Origin: UBA2991 sp965221735 | Lineage (GTDB): Bacteria > Chloroflexota > Dehalococcoidia > Tepidiformales > Tepidiformaceae | Reading direction: 5' to 3' | NCBI GenBank assembly: GCA_965221735.1 | Contig: OZ244910.1 | Span: forward strand, 682,001 to 746,000 | Length of the DNA stretch: 64,000 bases | In this document: piece by piece, positions 36,039 through 44,880 of the stretch | Layout: every line of letters starts with the position of its first letter | Numbering within the stretch: position 1 is the first letter of the stretch | Made by a program: the position numbers and the translations under genes | Notes under the pieces: generated by a model | The model's input: only the letters and a program-made list of their open reading frames with translations | What the model was told of the DNA's origin: nothing | Databases searched by the model: none

Positions 36039-37934
36039 ATGGCTGAAGGGTATTGGGGCAAGTACTGGCGAAGGCGTATCTCGCGCCGCCGGGTGCTCGC
36101 CGGAAGCGCTGCGGTTGCTGCGGGAGCCGCCGGCCTTGTGGCCGTTGGTTGCGGCGATGACGACGACGACGACGAGGCGCCTGCCGCCACGGCCGCCGCG
36201 ACCGAGGCTGCCGCCGACGAGCCGGACGAGGCCGCTGCTACAGAGGCCGCCGCCACCGAAGCCGCCGCCGCCACCGAGGCTGCCGCCACCGAAGCGGCCA
36301 CGCAGGCCGCCGCCGGCCCCAGGGCGGGCGGCACGATGAAGGTGCAGCGCGCTTTCTCCGATACCGGCTACGACCCCGCCATCACCATCACCGGCTACCA
36401 GTGGGCGGCGATCACCTACAACCACCTGCTCGGCTACTCCCTCATCGAGGACGAGGCCTGGGGCGACGCCGCCGCCAGCTGGGAGCAGCCCGACCCCCTC
36501 ACCATCGTTTTCAACCTCGAGCCCAACCTCCGCTTCAACCCCGAGGCCGCCGAGGGACGACCGATCACGTCCCAGGACATTGCCTACAGCTTCGCCCGCC
36601 TCCCCGCCGCCTTCACCGACCTCGCCTCCGAGGTCAACCCGCTCCAGTTCGCGTTCATGGCCGGCTTCGATATGCCCGACGCCACCACCTTCGGGCTCCA
36701 GATGCGCTACCCGTGGGTGTCCGCAATCCCCTCGCTTGGCTCCACGGCGCTCGGCATCGTCGCGCCCGAGGTGGTCGAGGCGAGCGGCGGTAACCTCACA
36801 CAGACCGTCAACGCCGGCGGCGGCGCCTACATGTTCGAGTCCCGCGGGCTCGACGGCCTGAACAGCTACATGCGAAACCCCAACTACGCCGGGCACACCA
36901 CCGCCCGCGGGCGCTTCACCCAGGATCCCCCCTACATCGATCGCTGGGAGGACGCGCACATCACGGACCCGGCCGCCGCAGAGGCGCGCTTCCTCGCCGG
37001 TGATGCCGACATCCTTACCGGCGTCGTCGGCGGCATCGACGCCATCAAGGCCGATCAGCTCCGCGGTGAGGATGGCGTCAACATCATCAGCGGCCCCACC
37101 AACACCCACCTCGTGATGGCCCTCGACGCCCTCAAGTGGGCGCGGTTCCCGCAGCTGCGCGAGGCACTCTCCCTTGCCGTCGACTGGGATGGCTACATCG
37201 ATGTCGTCCTCGACGGCAACGGGATCCGGGGAGCGCCCGTCGGCCCCCGCTTCCCCGCCGTCCTCTCCCAGGAGGAGATCCGCCAACTCCAGCAGTTCGA
37301 CCCCGAGCGCGCACGCCAGCTCTGGGAGGCGGGCGGCGGCGATGTCGTTTTCCCGGACGGCCTCACGACCCTCCTCGCGACCTTCACCGACACCCGCGGC
37401 ACCCAGTTCATCGCCCAGAGCATCGAGGAGAACCTCGGGGTCCGGGTCAAGCTGGAGCCGGTTGATTTCGCCACCTACGTCTCCAGCCTCACCGCCCCGC
37501 CGGGCTCCAAGATCTGGCACTTCGCCCTCGTCGTCGAGAATTCCCTGTCGACCATTCCCGACTACAACGCGCTCACCCACTACGTACCCACGGGCTATGG
37601 CGGCGCCTTCGGCCTGTTTACCCACGAGCACCCGCAAGCCGCTCTCATTCCGCCCGAGGTCATCGACATCACCCACGAGATCGGCAAGCCCATTCAGGAC
37701 CTCTACAACGCCCAGTCCGTCACGCACGACCCGGAGCAGCGCAACGGGCTCCTCCAGCAGCTCCAGCGGCTCATCCTGACGCAGTTCTGCTGCACGTTCC
37801 CGGTTCCCGTGAACGCGACCGAGCAGCACGCCGTTCGCACCCGCGTCATGAATGTGCCGCCGCCGCCGGACTTCAAGGACAACGGCTCCATGGGCTACCG
37901 GCGAGCCCAGAACATGTGGTTCGCCGACGCCTAG
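36039..37934 (+). CDS. Peptide/nickel-type ABC transporter substrate-binding lipoprotein, copy 1
   Basis: A 631-residue SBP_bac_5 family protein. The N-terminus combines a twin-arginine motif (SRRRVLAG) with a lipobox ending at C38 (LVAVGCG), then an acidic run and an Ala/Thr/Glu-rich tether of about 60 residues. The binding domain shows the family pattern of residues: VFNLEPNLRFNPEAAEG, DIAYSFARL and WEDAHITDP. It is a membrane-anchored receptor for an oligopeptide or similar solute. The 16-base palindrome GGCCGGCATGCCGGCC (36000-36015) lies before its GGAAGGGG ribosome site. A close paralogue follows. Confidence 0.9.
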   Translation: MAEGYWGKYWRRRISRRRVLAGSAAVAAGAAGLVAVGCGDDDDDDEAPAATAAATEAAADEPDEAAATEAAATEAAAATEAAATEAATQAAAGPRAGGTMKVQRAFSDTGYDPAITITGYQWAAITYNHLLGYSLIEDEAWGDAAASWEQPDPLTIVFNLEPNLRFNPEAAEGRPITSQDIAYSFARLPAAFTDLASEVNPLQFAFMAGFDMPDATTFGLQMRYPWVSAIPSLGSTALGIVAPEVVEASGGNLTQTVNAGGGAYMFESRGLDGLNSYMRNPNYAGHTTARGRFTQDPPYIDRWEDAHITDPAAAEARFLAGDADILTGVVGGIDAIKADQLRGEDGVNIISGPTNTHLVMALDALKWARFPQLREALSLAVDWDGYIDVVLDGNGIRGAPVGPRFPAVLSQEEIRQLQQFDPERARQLWEAGGGDVVFPDGLTTLLATFTDTRGTQFIAQSIEENLGVRVKLEPVDFATYVSSLTAPPGSKIWHFALVVENSLSTIPDYNALTHYVPTGYGGAFGLFTHEHPQAALIPPEVIDITHEIGKPIQDLYNAQSVTHDPEQRNGLLQQLQRLILTQFCCTFPVPVNATEQHAVRTRVMNVPPPPDFKDNGSMGYRRAQNMWFADA

Positions 37935-38040
37935 CGGAGACGAGCGCCAGAACGGGCCCGTGCGCTATTGAAAGGCGCATTGGCTTCCGTTATGAATGCC
38001 GTGATTGGCCCGACATATCCGGGCTCCCAGGAGGGATGAA

Positions 38041-39954
38041 ATGGCAGAAGGGTATTGGGGAAAGTACTGGCGCCGGCGCGTTTCGCGACGGCGAGTCCTC
38101 GCGGGAGGCGCGGCCGTTGGCGCCGGCGCCGCCGCGCTCGTAGCCGTTGGCTGCGGAGACGATGACGACGACGACGACAGTGCCGCCCCGGCGGCCACCC
38201 AGGCCGCCCGCGCGACAGAGGCGGCTGAGCAGGCTGCCGACGCTGAGGCCACGGAGGCCGCTCAGGCTGCGGAGGCGGAAGCCACCGAGGCTGCACAGGC
38301 CGCCGAGGCCGAGGCTACCGAAGCCGCCGACCCCATCCAGCGTGGCGGGACGTTCCAGCACCAGAAGTCGGCCCAGAACACGACGCTCGACCCCTCGGTC
38401 ACCGTCACCGACCCGACCTGGACAGCGCTCACGTACAACCACCTGCTCGGCTACTCGCTGGTCGAGGAAGAGGCCTGGGGCGACGCTGCAAACGGCTGGG
38501 AGCAGCCCGACGCGACCACCCTCGTCTTCAACCTCGAGGACGGCCTGAAGTTCAACCCCAACGCCGCCGGTGGTCGCGATCTGACCTCCGAGGACGTGGC
38601 CTTCAGCTACAGCCGTTTCCCGACGAGCCTCTCCGATTTTGGTTCCGAGGTGAACCAGCTGCAGTGGGGCTGGATGGGCGTCGATCGCGGGGCTTCCTTC
38701 GATACCCCCGACGCACAGACCTTGACCATCAACCTGGCGTTCCCCTGGGCCTCCGCCATCCCGTCGCTTGGGTCAAGCGCCATGGCCATCGTCAACCGCG
38801 AGATGGTCGAGGCTGCTGGCGGTGGCCTCCACGACGTCCCCAACGCCGGCGCCGGCGCCTACATGTTCGAGAACATCGACGAGACCGGGAACACGTACGT
38901 CCGCAACCCCAACTACCGCGGCCACTCCACCGCCCGCGGACGCTTCACCGACGAAATTCCCTACATCGACCGCTGGGAGGACGCCATCATCGTCGACCAG
39001 GCCGCCCGCGAGGCGCGCCTGCTGGCGGGAGACGCCGATGTCCTCGGAGGTATCGACAAGATCCAGGCGCAGCTGTTCGAGGGTGAGGAGAACGTCCAGA
39101 TCATCGAAGGTCCCGCCAACGACCACGCCATCATGGAGCTCGACGCCTTCAAGTGGGCTCAGCACCCGCTCCTCCGCGAGGCCGTCTCCCTCTCCATCGA
39201 CTGGGAGGGCTACATCGATGTGGTCCTCGACGGCGAGGGCATCCGTGGCGCGCCCGTGGGGCCGGCGTTCTCGCAGGTGCTCCCACAGGACGAGATCCGC
39301 GAGCTCCAGCAGTTCGACCCCGAGCGCGCCCGCGCACTCTGGGCGCAGGGCGGGGGCGACGATGTCTTCCCCGACGGGTTCGTAACCGTCATCGCGACCT
39401 TCGGCACGAGCACGCGCCACATCGAGTTCATCGCCCAGAGCATCGAGGAGAACCTCGGCGTTCCCACCCAGCTTGAGCCCGCCGACCTCGCCACCTACGT
39501 GGCGATCGCGACGGCGCCGCCGAGCGAGAAGATCTGGCACTACTTCATCGCCGGCGAGAACTCGCTCTCCACCATTCCCGACTACAACGCGCTCACCCAC
39601 TACGTGCCCAACGGGTACGGCGCCATCTTCGGCGGTCTCTATACCTTCGATCATGTCCTCTCGGCGTTCTATGACGACGAAATCATCGCGGTCACGGACG
39701 AGATCGGGAGCGAACTGCAGGGTCGCTACGACCTCCAGGGCGCGACCGTCGACCCGGAGGAGCGCAAGGCGATCCTCCAGGACATGCAGCGGTACATCTT
39801 CACGAACTTCTGCTGCGTCCTGCCGCTGCCCGTGCCCTCCGTCCAGTACTACGCCATGGGCGCGCGTCTGCGGAACGTCCCGCCCGTGCCGGACATCGCC
39901 AACAACGCGTCGATGGGCTACCGGCGCGCCCAGAACATGTGGATCGCCGGTTAG
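38041..39954 (+). CDS. Peptide/nickel-type ABC transporter substrate-binding lipoprotein, copy 2
   Basis: The start is ATG 38041 behind GGAGGGATGAA; an in-frame ATG 12 codons earlier is less likely because the paralogue starts at the same MAEGYWGKYW. The 637-residue protein has the same Tat motif (SRRRVLAG), lipobox Cys38, acidic run and Ala/Glu tether as copy 1, and aligns with it to the C-terminus (MGYRRAQNMW at both ends), so the pair is a tandem duplication with divergence. Permease genes follow after a hairpin, so this copy is probably the main receptor of the system. Confidence 0.9.
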   Translation: MAEGYWGKYWRRRVSRRRVLAGGAAVGAGAAALVAVGCGDDDDDDDSAAPAATQAARATEAAEQAADAEATEAAQAAEAEATEAAQAAEAEATEAADPIQRGGTFQHQKSAQNTTLDPSVTVTDPTWTALTYNHLLGYSLVEEEAWGDAANGWEQPDATTLVFNLEDGLKFNPNAAGGRDLTSEDVAFSYSRFPTSLSDFGSEVNQLQWGWMGVDRGASFDTPDAQTLTINLAFPWASAIPSLGSSAMAIVNREMVEAAGGGLHDVPNAGAGAYMFENIDETGNTYVRNPNYRGHSTARGRFTDEIPYIDRWEDAIIVDQAAREARLLAGDADVLGGIDKIQAQLFEGEENVQIIEGPANDHAIMELDAFKWAQHPLLREAVSLSIDWEGYIDVVLDGEGIRGAPVGPAFSQVLPQDEIRELQQFDPERARALWAQGGGDDVFPDGFVTVIATFGTSTRHIEFIAQSIEENLGVPTQLEPADLATYVAIATAPPSEKIWHYFIAGENSLSTIPDYNALTHYVPNGYGAIFGGLYTFDHVLSAFYDDEIIAVTDEIGSELQGRYDLQGATVDPEERKAILQDMQRYIFTNFCCVLPLPVPSVQYYAMGARLRNVPPVPDIANNASMGYRRAQNMWIAG

Positions 39955-39970
39955 CCGGCTGAGCAAGCGC

Positions 39971-40001
39971 CCGGTCCCCGGCCTGTGTGGTCGGGGACCG
40001 G
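39971..40001 (+). other. Intercistronic hairpin between receptor and permease genes
   Basis: Arms CCGGTCCCCG and CGGGGACCGG (10 bp, perfect) enclose an 11-base loop, 17 bases after the receptor stop and 31 bases before the permease ATG. Such hairpins after binding-protein genes usually stabilise the upstream mRNA or attenuate transcription, giving more receptor than permease. Confidence 0.55.
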
Positions 40002-40031
40002 AGGTTCCGGGAACGGAGGGAAGGAGGAGTC

Positions 40032-40979
40032 ATGCAGGCGTATATCATCCGCCGGCTGCTGCTCGTTCCCTTCACCCTGGTCCTCATCTCCATCATCGTG
40101 TTCATCTTCATGCGGGCGGTCCCCGGCGATGCCGCCGATGTCCGCTGTGGAGCCGCCGGCAACTTCGACCAGCAGTGCTTCGATGTGGTCCGGGAAGAGC
40201 TCGGCCTCAACGAGAACAAGGTCAACCAGTACTTCAAGTGGCTGGGAGACATCGTCCTCCGCGGTGACTTCGGCTACTCCCTCTCCCAGCGTGCCCACAT
40301 CAACGAGGAGTTGGGCAAGCGAATCTGGAACACGGCCCAGATAGGACTGCTCTCCATCGCCTTCACCCTCCTGATCGGCATTCCCGTGGGCGCCGTCTCC
40401 GCCGTGAGGTCCGGGACGATGTCGGACTACGTGCTGCGCTTTCTTGCGGTTATGGGGCTCTCCGTGCCCAACTTCTGGATCGCGACGCTCGTGGTGATCT
40501 TCCCCGCCGTGTGGTGGGGGACGCGCGTCGCCCCCGACTGGGTCGGCTGGGAAGAGCCGCTCACCCACCTCCAGATCCTGGCTATCCCCGCCTTCATCAT
40601 TGCTCTCGCCGGGGGTGGCACCATCGCCCGCATCGTGCGGTCTTCCATGCTCGAGGTGCTGCGAAGCGACCAGGTACGCACCGCCCGCGCCAAGGGGCTG
40701 CGCGAGTCCGTCGTCGTCTCCCGCCACGTCTTCCGTCCGTCCATGATCGCGCTCTTCACCATCATCGGGCTCCAGTTCAGCCTGGTGCTGGGCGGCTCCG
40801 TCATCATGGAGAGCATCTTCAACATCCCCGGCATGGGTCTCTGGGTCATCTCCGCCGTCGGTGAGCGCGACTTCATGATCATCCAGGCGGTGGTCGTCGT
40901 CTTCGCCACCTGGTTCCTCCTCATCACCCTGCTCGTCGACGTCGCCTACGCGTGGGTCGACCCGCGTATCCGGTACTGA
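40032..40979 (+). CDS. ABC transporter permease, DppB/OppB type
   Basis: ATG 40032 behind GGAGGAG gives 315 residues starting MQAYIIRRLLLVPFTL, the typical N-terminal helix of OppB/DppB permeases. About six membrane helices are present, with the BPD-transport (EAA-like) segment RTARAKGLRESVVVSRHVFR that docks the ATPase and then ESIFNIPGMGLWVISAV. It forms the import channel with the next gene product. The frame upstream is a shadow. Confidence 0.94.
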   Translation: MQAYIIRRLLLVPFTLVLISIIVFIFMRAVPGDAADVRCGAAGNFDQQCFDVVREELGLNENKVNQYFKWLGDIVLRGDFGYSLSQRAHINEELGKRIWNTAQIGLLSIAFTLLIGIPVGAVSAVRSGTMSDYVLRFLAVMGLSVPNFWIATLVVIFPAVWWGTRVAPDWVGWEEPLTHLQILAIPAFIIALAGGGTIARIVRSSMLEVLRSDQVRTARAKGLRESVVVSRHVFRPSMIALFTIIGLQFSLVLGGSVIMESIFNIPGMGLWVISAVGERDFMIIQAVVVVFATWFLLITLLVDVAYAWVDPRIRY

Positions 40980-40993
40980 TTGGAGCCGTCGCG

Positions 40994-41911
40994 ATGACCA
41001 CCGCTGAAGAAGTCGCCGGCTCCCTCGGACTTGAGGCGCGACCGAATGCCGCCCGCAGGGCGCTCACCGCCCTCTTCCGTTTTGTCCGCACGCAGCCGCT
41101 CGGCACGGTCGGCGCCATCATCATCATTGTCATGATCGTTTGCTCCGTGTTCGCGGGGCAGCTCAACACCGTCGACCCCAAGACCTCCATCCGCGAGGCC
41201 TCGGCACTGGATGCGCCCAGCGGCGACCACTTCTTCGGCACCGACCGCAGCCGGCGCGACGTATGGTCGCGCGTGCTCTACGGTGGCCGCCCCACGCTCA
41301 CCATTGGCTTCGGCGCTGTCGCCGTCACGATTGCCGCTGCCGTTATCCTCGCGCTCGCAGCCGGCTTCCTTGGCGGCCTCGTCGATATCATCATCTCGCG
41401 CCTCATCGAGATCATCATCGCGGTCCCCGGCATCCTCTGGCTCTTGATGTTCACAACGGCGATCGATCGCAGTGTGCAGACGCTCGTGTTCTCCATTGCG
41501 TTCACCTTCACGCCCATCGCCATCCGCCTCTTCCGCGGCAATGTCATCCAGGAGCGATCCGTTACCTACGTGGAGGCCGCGCGTGTGATCGGCGCCTCCG
41601 GCGGCCGCATCATGTTCCGCCATATTCTCCCCAACCTCGCCCCGCTCGTGATCGTGGCCGCGAGCATCACCATCCCCGCCGCCATGCTCACCGAGGCGGG
41701 CATCACCTTCCTCGGCCTCGGCCTCGAGCCCGGGACACCGTCCTGGGCGCAGGACCTCGGACCCAGCAACCGCCCGTTCTTCCGTCTCGCCTGGTGGCTC
41801 GTGATCTTCCCCGGCGCCGCCCTCGCTCTCGCCGTCCTCGCCTTCAACTTCTTCGGCGATTCCGTCCGCGATGTGCTCGACCCGCGCCTCCGCGGCTCGG
41901 GCCTGATCTAG
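40994..41911 (+). CDS. ABC transporter permease, DppC/OppC type
   Basis: ATG 40994 gives 305 residues. The N-terminal cytoplasmic stretch and first helix are typical of DppC/OppC, then HFFGTDRSRRDVWSRVLYGG, the standard N-terminal signature of the family, and the ATPase-docking motif YVEAARVIGASGGRIMFRHI. The C-terminus ends GDSVRDVLDPRLRG as in the family. It starts 14 bases after the partner permease. No ATPase gene follows; the next gene is on the other strand. Confidence 0.94.
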   Translation: MTTAEEVAGSLGLEARPNAARRALTALFRFVRTQPLGTVGAIIIIVMIVCSVFAGQLNTVDPKTSIREASALDAPSGDHFFGTDRSRRDVWSRVLYGGRPTLTIGFGAVAVTIAAAVILALAAGFLGGLVDIIISRLIEIIIAVPGILWLLMFTTAIDRSVQTLVFSIAFTFTPIAIRLFRGNVIQERSVTYVEAARVIGASGGRIMFRHILPNLAPLVIVAASITIPAAMLTEAGITFLGLGLEPGTPSWAQDLGPSNRPFFRLAWWLVIFPGAALALAVLAFNFFGDSVRDVLDPRLRGSGLI

Positions 41912-41933
41912 AACCCGGAACCCGCTCGAACGC

Positions 41934-42350
41934 CTAGGACTGGCTCTCCAGCGAGCGCAGCATCGCGCCGCCGTGGTGGTAGTCCACCTCCAGCGTTACC
42001 TTGCCCGCGTCGTCGAACTCCAGGTAGGTCATCCCGTCGGAGTACCACTTCTTGCCCTTGTGCTCCGCCCCGAACGCCTCGTGCGTGACGGTTGCGCTCA
42101 TGCGCCACGTGAAGGCCACGCCGTCGTCGGCCGTCCAGAACTTCTCCGGGATGAGCGCCAGGTCGGGAGCGCCCTCAAGGCCCCCCGCGAAGAACTCGCG
42201 GATGGCCGGCCAGCCGACCTTGTCCTCGCCCGCCACGATGTCACGCAGGATGCACTCCTCTGCGAAAAAGGGGCCGGGCGCGTCCGCATCCCCGCTGCTC
42301 CACGCCTTGAACAGTTCGGTTGCCGTGTCGATCTCTTGCTGTCCCGCCAT
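41934..42350 (-). CDS. SnoaL-like / NTF2-fold protein
   Basis: A 138-residue protein with the alpha+beta cone fold pattern: an N-terminal helix (ATELFKAWSSGDADAPGPFF), ILRDIVAGEDKVGWPAIREFF, then strands WTADDGVAFTWRMSATVTHE and GMTYLEFDDAGKVTLEVDYH. SnoaL/NTF2 proteins include cyclases, isomerases and non-enzymatic binding proteins. It starts 13 bases after the phosphotransferase stop in the same leftward cluster. Confidence 0.72.
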   Translation of the reverse strand: MAGQQEIDTATELFKAWSSGDADAPGPFFAEECILRDIVAGEDKVGWPAIREFFAGGLEGAPDLALIPEKFWTADDGVAFTWRMSATVTHEAFGAEHKGKKWYSDGMTYLEFDDAGKVTLEVDYHHGGAMLRSLESQS

Positions 42351-42363
42351 GTTCCTGTCTCCC

Positions 42364-43350
42364 TTACTCGCCCTCCCGGGCGTATGACATGCCGATGATA
42401 GTGGAGAGGTGCTGAACCATTGAGAGCTTCAGCGCCGTCCCGATAGCCGCCATGTTAGGCGCCGGGTTCGCCCCGGTGATGAAGATGCGAAGCGCCGAGG
42501 TGTTGGCGCACGCCCCCTTGAACTGGTTGAACACGTCCCAGTAGGCCCACGTCTCCTTCGTGATGACGTGTCCCGTCACATCCGCGATGTACTCGCGCCA
42601 CTGTGGCGGCTCCATCACCCCGCGGCCCCGCATGCCGCCCAGGAAGAGCCAGTCCTCGTTCGGGTCGCCGATGTGCGAGAACTCCCAGTCCGTGAACGCC
42701 TGCACCTCGTCGCCCTTGTGGATGAAGTTCAGCGGGCCCGGGTCGCCATGCACCAGCGTCAGATGCAGGTCGTCCGGGGCGTTTCGCTTCAGCCACGTCG
42801 CCGCCTCTTCCAGCAGTGGCTCCGGTAGCACCCGCCCCCAGCGATGAACGTCCATCCAGCGGTCTACCTGCTGGTGGACCGCGTCGACCGGCACCGAGGG
42901 GATACGCGCGAACGGGATCTCCTTCTTCCGCCAGTCGATCTGGTGCAGCTCGTGCAGCTTCGTCACGTAGTCGCGCAGCGCCGCCTCGTTCGGCGGGCCG
43001 CTGCTGCCCTCCACCCAGTCCATCACGAAGAACGGCGTCCCGATGACGGCCGGGTCGAATTCCACGAAGCGGATGTTGGCCACGGGGAACCCCGCCGCCC
43101 GCATCGACCGCATCGTGCGCACCTCGTCGAGCGTGTTCGTCCCGAACATCCCCGCCTGCTCCACCCGCAGCGCGAACGACCGCTCCACCGCCTCCCCGCC
43201 CTGCCGGTAGCTCGCGTTCACCCGGAACATCCCGCGCGAGTGCCCGATCGTGATGCGCTCCAGCGGACCCACCTCCACGCCGCCGTCCGACGGGAGCTTG
43301 GCGGAGAGGTAGGCCGCTATCTGGGGCCGCGCGACCTCAACGTTCAACAC
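42364..43350 (-). CDS. Phosphotransferase family protein (APH/ACAD10-like kinase fold)
   Basis: A 328-residue protein with the aminoglycoside-phosphotransferase fold. The Brenner motif reads LVHGDPGPLNFI (H-G-D-x4-N) and the metal-binding Asp is in AFTDWEFSHIGDP. The closest pattern is the phosphotransferase found next to acyl-CoA dehydrogenases (ACAD10/11-type), thought to phosphorylate hydroxyacyl compounds. GTG 43350 overlaps the preceding gene by 14 bases; ATG 43368 is the alternative (32-base overlap). Confidence 0.82.
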   Translation of the reverse strand: MLNVEVARPQIAAYLSAKLPSDGGVEVGPLERITIGHSRGMFRVNASYRQGGEAVERSFALRVEQAGMFGTNTLDEVRTMRSMRAAGFPVANIRFVEFDPAVIGTPFFVMDWVEGSSGPPNEAALRDYVTKLHELHQIDWRKKEIPFARIPSVPVDAVHQQVDRWMDVHRWGRVLPEPLLEEAATWLKRNAPDDLHLTLVHGDPGPLNFIHKGDEVQAFTDWEFSHIGDPNEDWLFLGGMRGRGVMEPPQWREYIADVTGHVITKETWAYWDVFNQFKGACANTSALRIFITGANPAPNMAAIGTALKLSMVQHLSTIIGMSYAREGE

Positions 43351-43792
43351 GGCGCGGCCTCCCGCCAAATGCCATCAGCATCGGCATGGTCTCGTTCAGG
43401 GTGTCCGTCGCCTGCTGGACGATGAGCGGTCGTAGCTGCTCCCGGATGGCCTCTGCCTCGGCCGAGTCGTTCGCGACCGCGTGGCTCAGCAGACGGCTCG
43501 CCTGGTCCAGCACCGTGAACCCGCGCGTCTCGCCGCCGCTCCCTTCCAGCACCGCCTCCAGGCCCGGGTGGTCCCGCAGCAGGTCGGCGATGACCGCCTC
43601 CACCGCGTCGACCTGCGCGTCGACGTGCTCGTCGGTGGCGAGAAGCCCCCGCGCATACTCGAGCGTGCCCATGAGCTGGCTCGCCGCCGCCCGCGCCCAC
43701 GTGTCCTCCAGGTTGGGGAGAAGCTGGTTCTCGATCGTGTGCAGCGCCCCCGCGAGCACCTCGTCGACGGTCGGCCGTTTTGCCTCAGGCAT
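43337..43792 (-). CDS. Uncharacterised helical protein upstream of the phosphotransferase
   Basis: A 151-residue, all-helical protein without Cys or signal peptide; it starts MPEAKRPTVDEVLAGALHTI. I do not recognise the family. Small helical proteins of this kind often precede phosphotransferase genes of the ACAD10 type, and here the genes overlap, so they probably work together. It lies 11 bases after the epimerase stop. Confidence 0.62.
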   Translation of the reverse strand: MPEAKRPTVDEVLAGALHTIENQLLPNLEDTWARAAASQLMGTLEYARGLLATDEHVDAQVDAVEAVIADLLRDHPGLEAVLEGSGGETRGFTVLDQASRLLSHAVANDSAEAEAIREQLRPLIVQQATDTLNETMPMLMAFGGRPRRVER

Positions 43793-43803
43793 GCGGTTGT
43801 GCG

Positions 43804-44838
43804 CTAGCCGCCGCGGAGGGCCGCAGCCGCCTCGGCCTCGCGCTCGAAGTCCCAGCCGCCGCCCCAGAGCGGGTCCTTCGGGTTCTCACCGATGTAGTCC
43901 ATGCCCTCCTCCATGAACCACTCGAAGGTGTGGGCGTGTCCGCTGCGGAAGTCGTACTCGTTCTGGAAGCCCATCAGGGTCTCGGCCTTGCGGATGCTCA
44001 GCACGGAATGGTGCATGCGCCCGAAGAGGTGGCCGAACACCGGCTTGTTCTCCGGCTGACGCCAGTTGAACCCCATCTCCGGCAGCTTGTCCTCGGGGAT
44101 GTACACGATGTCGGCCGGCTTCCCCACGATGTCCGCCAGCGTCTCGACGTAGTACTGCGTCGTTACCCCTTCGTTCGTCAGGTTGAACGCCTCGCCCTTG
44201 GCCGCGTCCTGTCCGGCGATGTCGATCTGGAAGCGCACGAGGTCGTCCACGTGCCCGTACGAGCAGGTGACCAACCCCTCGTGCGGAATCAGGATGGGCA
44301 GGCCGCGTAGGAGACGCAGGAACATCGGCGCCTCCATGTCGTAGATGTTGTTGTTCGGCCCGTAGATGGCCGCCGGCCGCACGGCCGTCACCGGGAAGCC
44401 CGTCTTGCGGTGCTGCTCGAACAGCCGCTTCTCCGTGTACGCCTTGAATCCCCCGTAGGTGTCCCGGGGCTGGTCCGTGTACGCGTTCGTCTCCGGCCAG
44501 GGCATGTTCCCCGACGGCTCGTAGCACATGATCGAGCTGCAGTAGACGTAGTGCCCGATGTTCCCGTCGAGCAGGTCGATGAGGAAGTCGAGGTCCGATT
44601 TCCCGGCCACCATCACGAACCCGGAGATGTCGAACACGGCGTCGAACTCGCGGCCGCCGAGCGCGGCCTTCATCGACTCGTTGTCCGTCCGGTCGGCGAT
44701 GAGCCGCTCCGTCCCCGGCGGCAGGTCGACCGAGGTGACGCCGCGGTTCAGCACCGTCACCTCGTGACCGCGCGCGGCCAGTTCCTTCACGGTGCGCAGC
44801 CCCACGAACGTGGACCCGCCGAATACCAACGCCTTCAT
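43804..44838 (-). CDS. NAD-dependent epimerase/dehydratase family protein
   Basis: This 344-residue extended SDR opens with a Rossmann motif ALVFGGSTFVGLRTVKELAARG (GxxxFxG variant). VYCSSIMCYEP occupies the Ser/Thr position and TYGGFKAYTE the YxxxK position. It resembles the mRNA-binding/isoflavone-reductase-like epimerases that bind NAD(P). The role in this cluster is unknown. Confidence 0.82.
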   Translation of the reverse strand: MKALVFGGSTFVGLRTVKELAARGHEVTVLNRGVTSVDLPPGTERLIADRTDNESMKAALGGREFDAVFDISGFVMVAGKSDLDFLIDLLDGNIGHYVYCSSIMCYEPSGNMPWPETNAYTDQPRDTYGGFKAYTEKRLFEQHRKTGFPVTAVRPAAIYGPNNNIYDMEAPMFLRLLRGLPILIPHEGLVTCSYGHVDDLVRFQIDIAGQDAAKGEAFNLTNEGVTTQYYVETLADIVGKPADIVYIPEDKLPEMGFNWRQPENKPVFGHLFGRMHHSVLSIRKAETLMGFQNEYDFRSGHAHTFEWFMEEGMDYIGENPKDPLWGGGWDFEREAEAAAALRGG

Positions 44839-44880
44839 CGCCTTCCCTCCGTGCGACCGGCTTCGTACGCCTGCCGTCCG

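Noticed and set aside
36160..36330. Tandem DNA repeat or microsatellite in the first substrate-binding protein gene
   Set aside because: It is the coding sequence of the flexible Ala/Thr/Glu tether after the lipobox, also present in the paralogue; the reading frame is kept.
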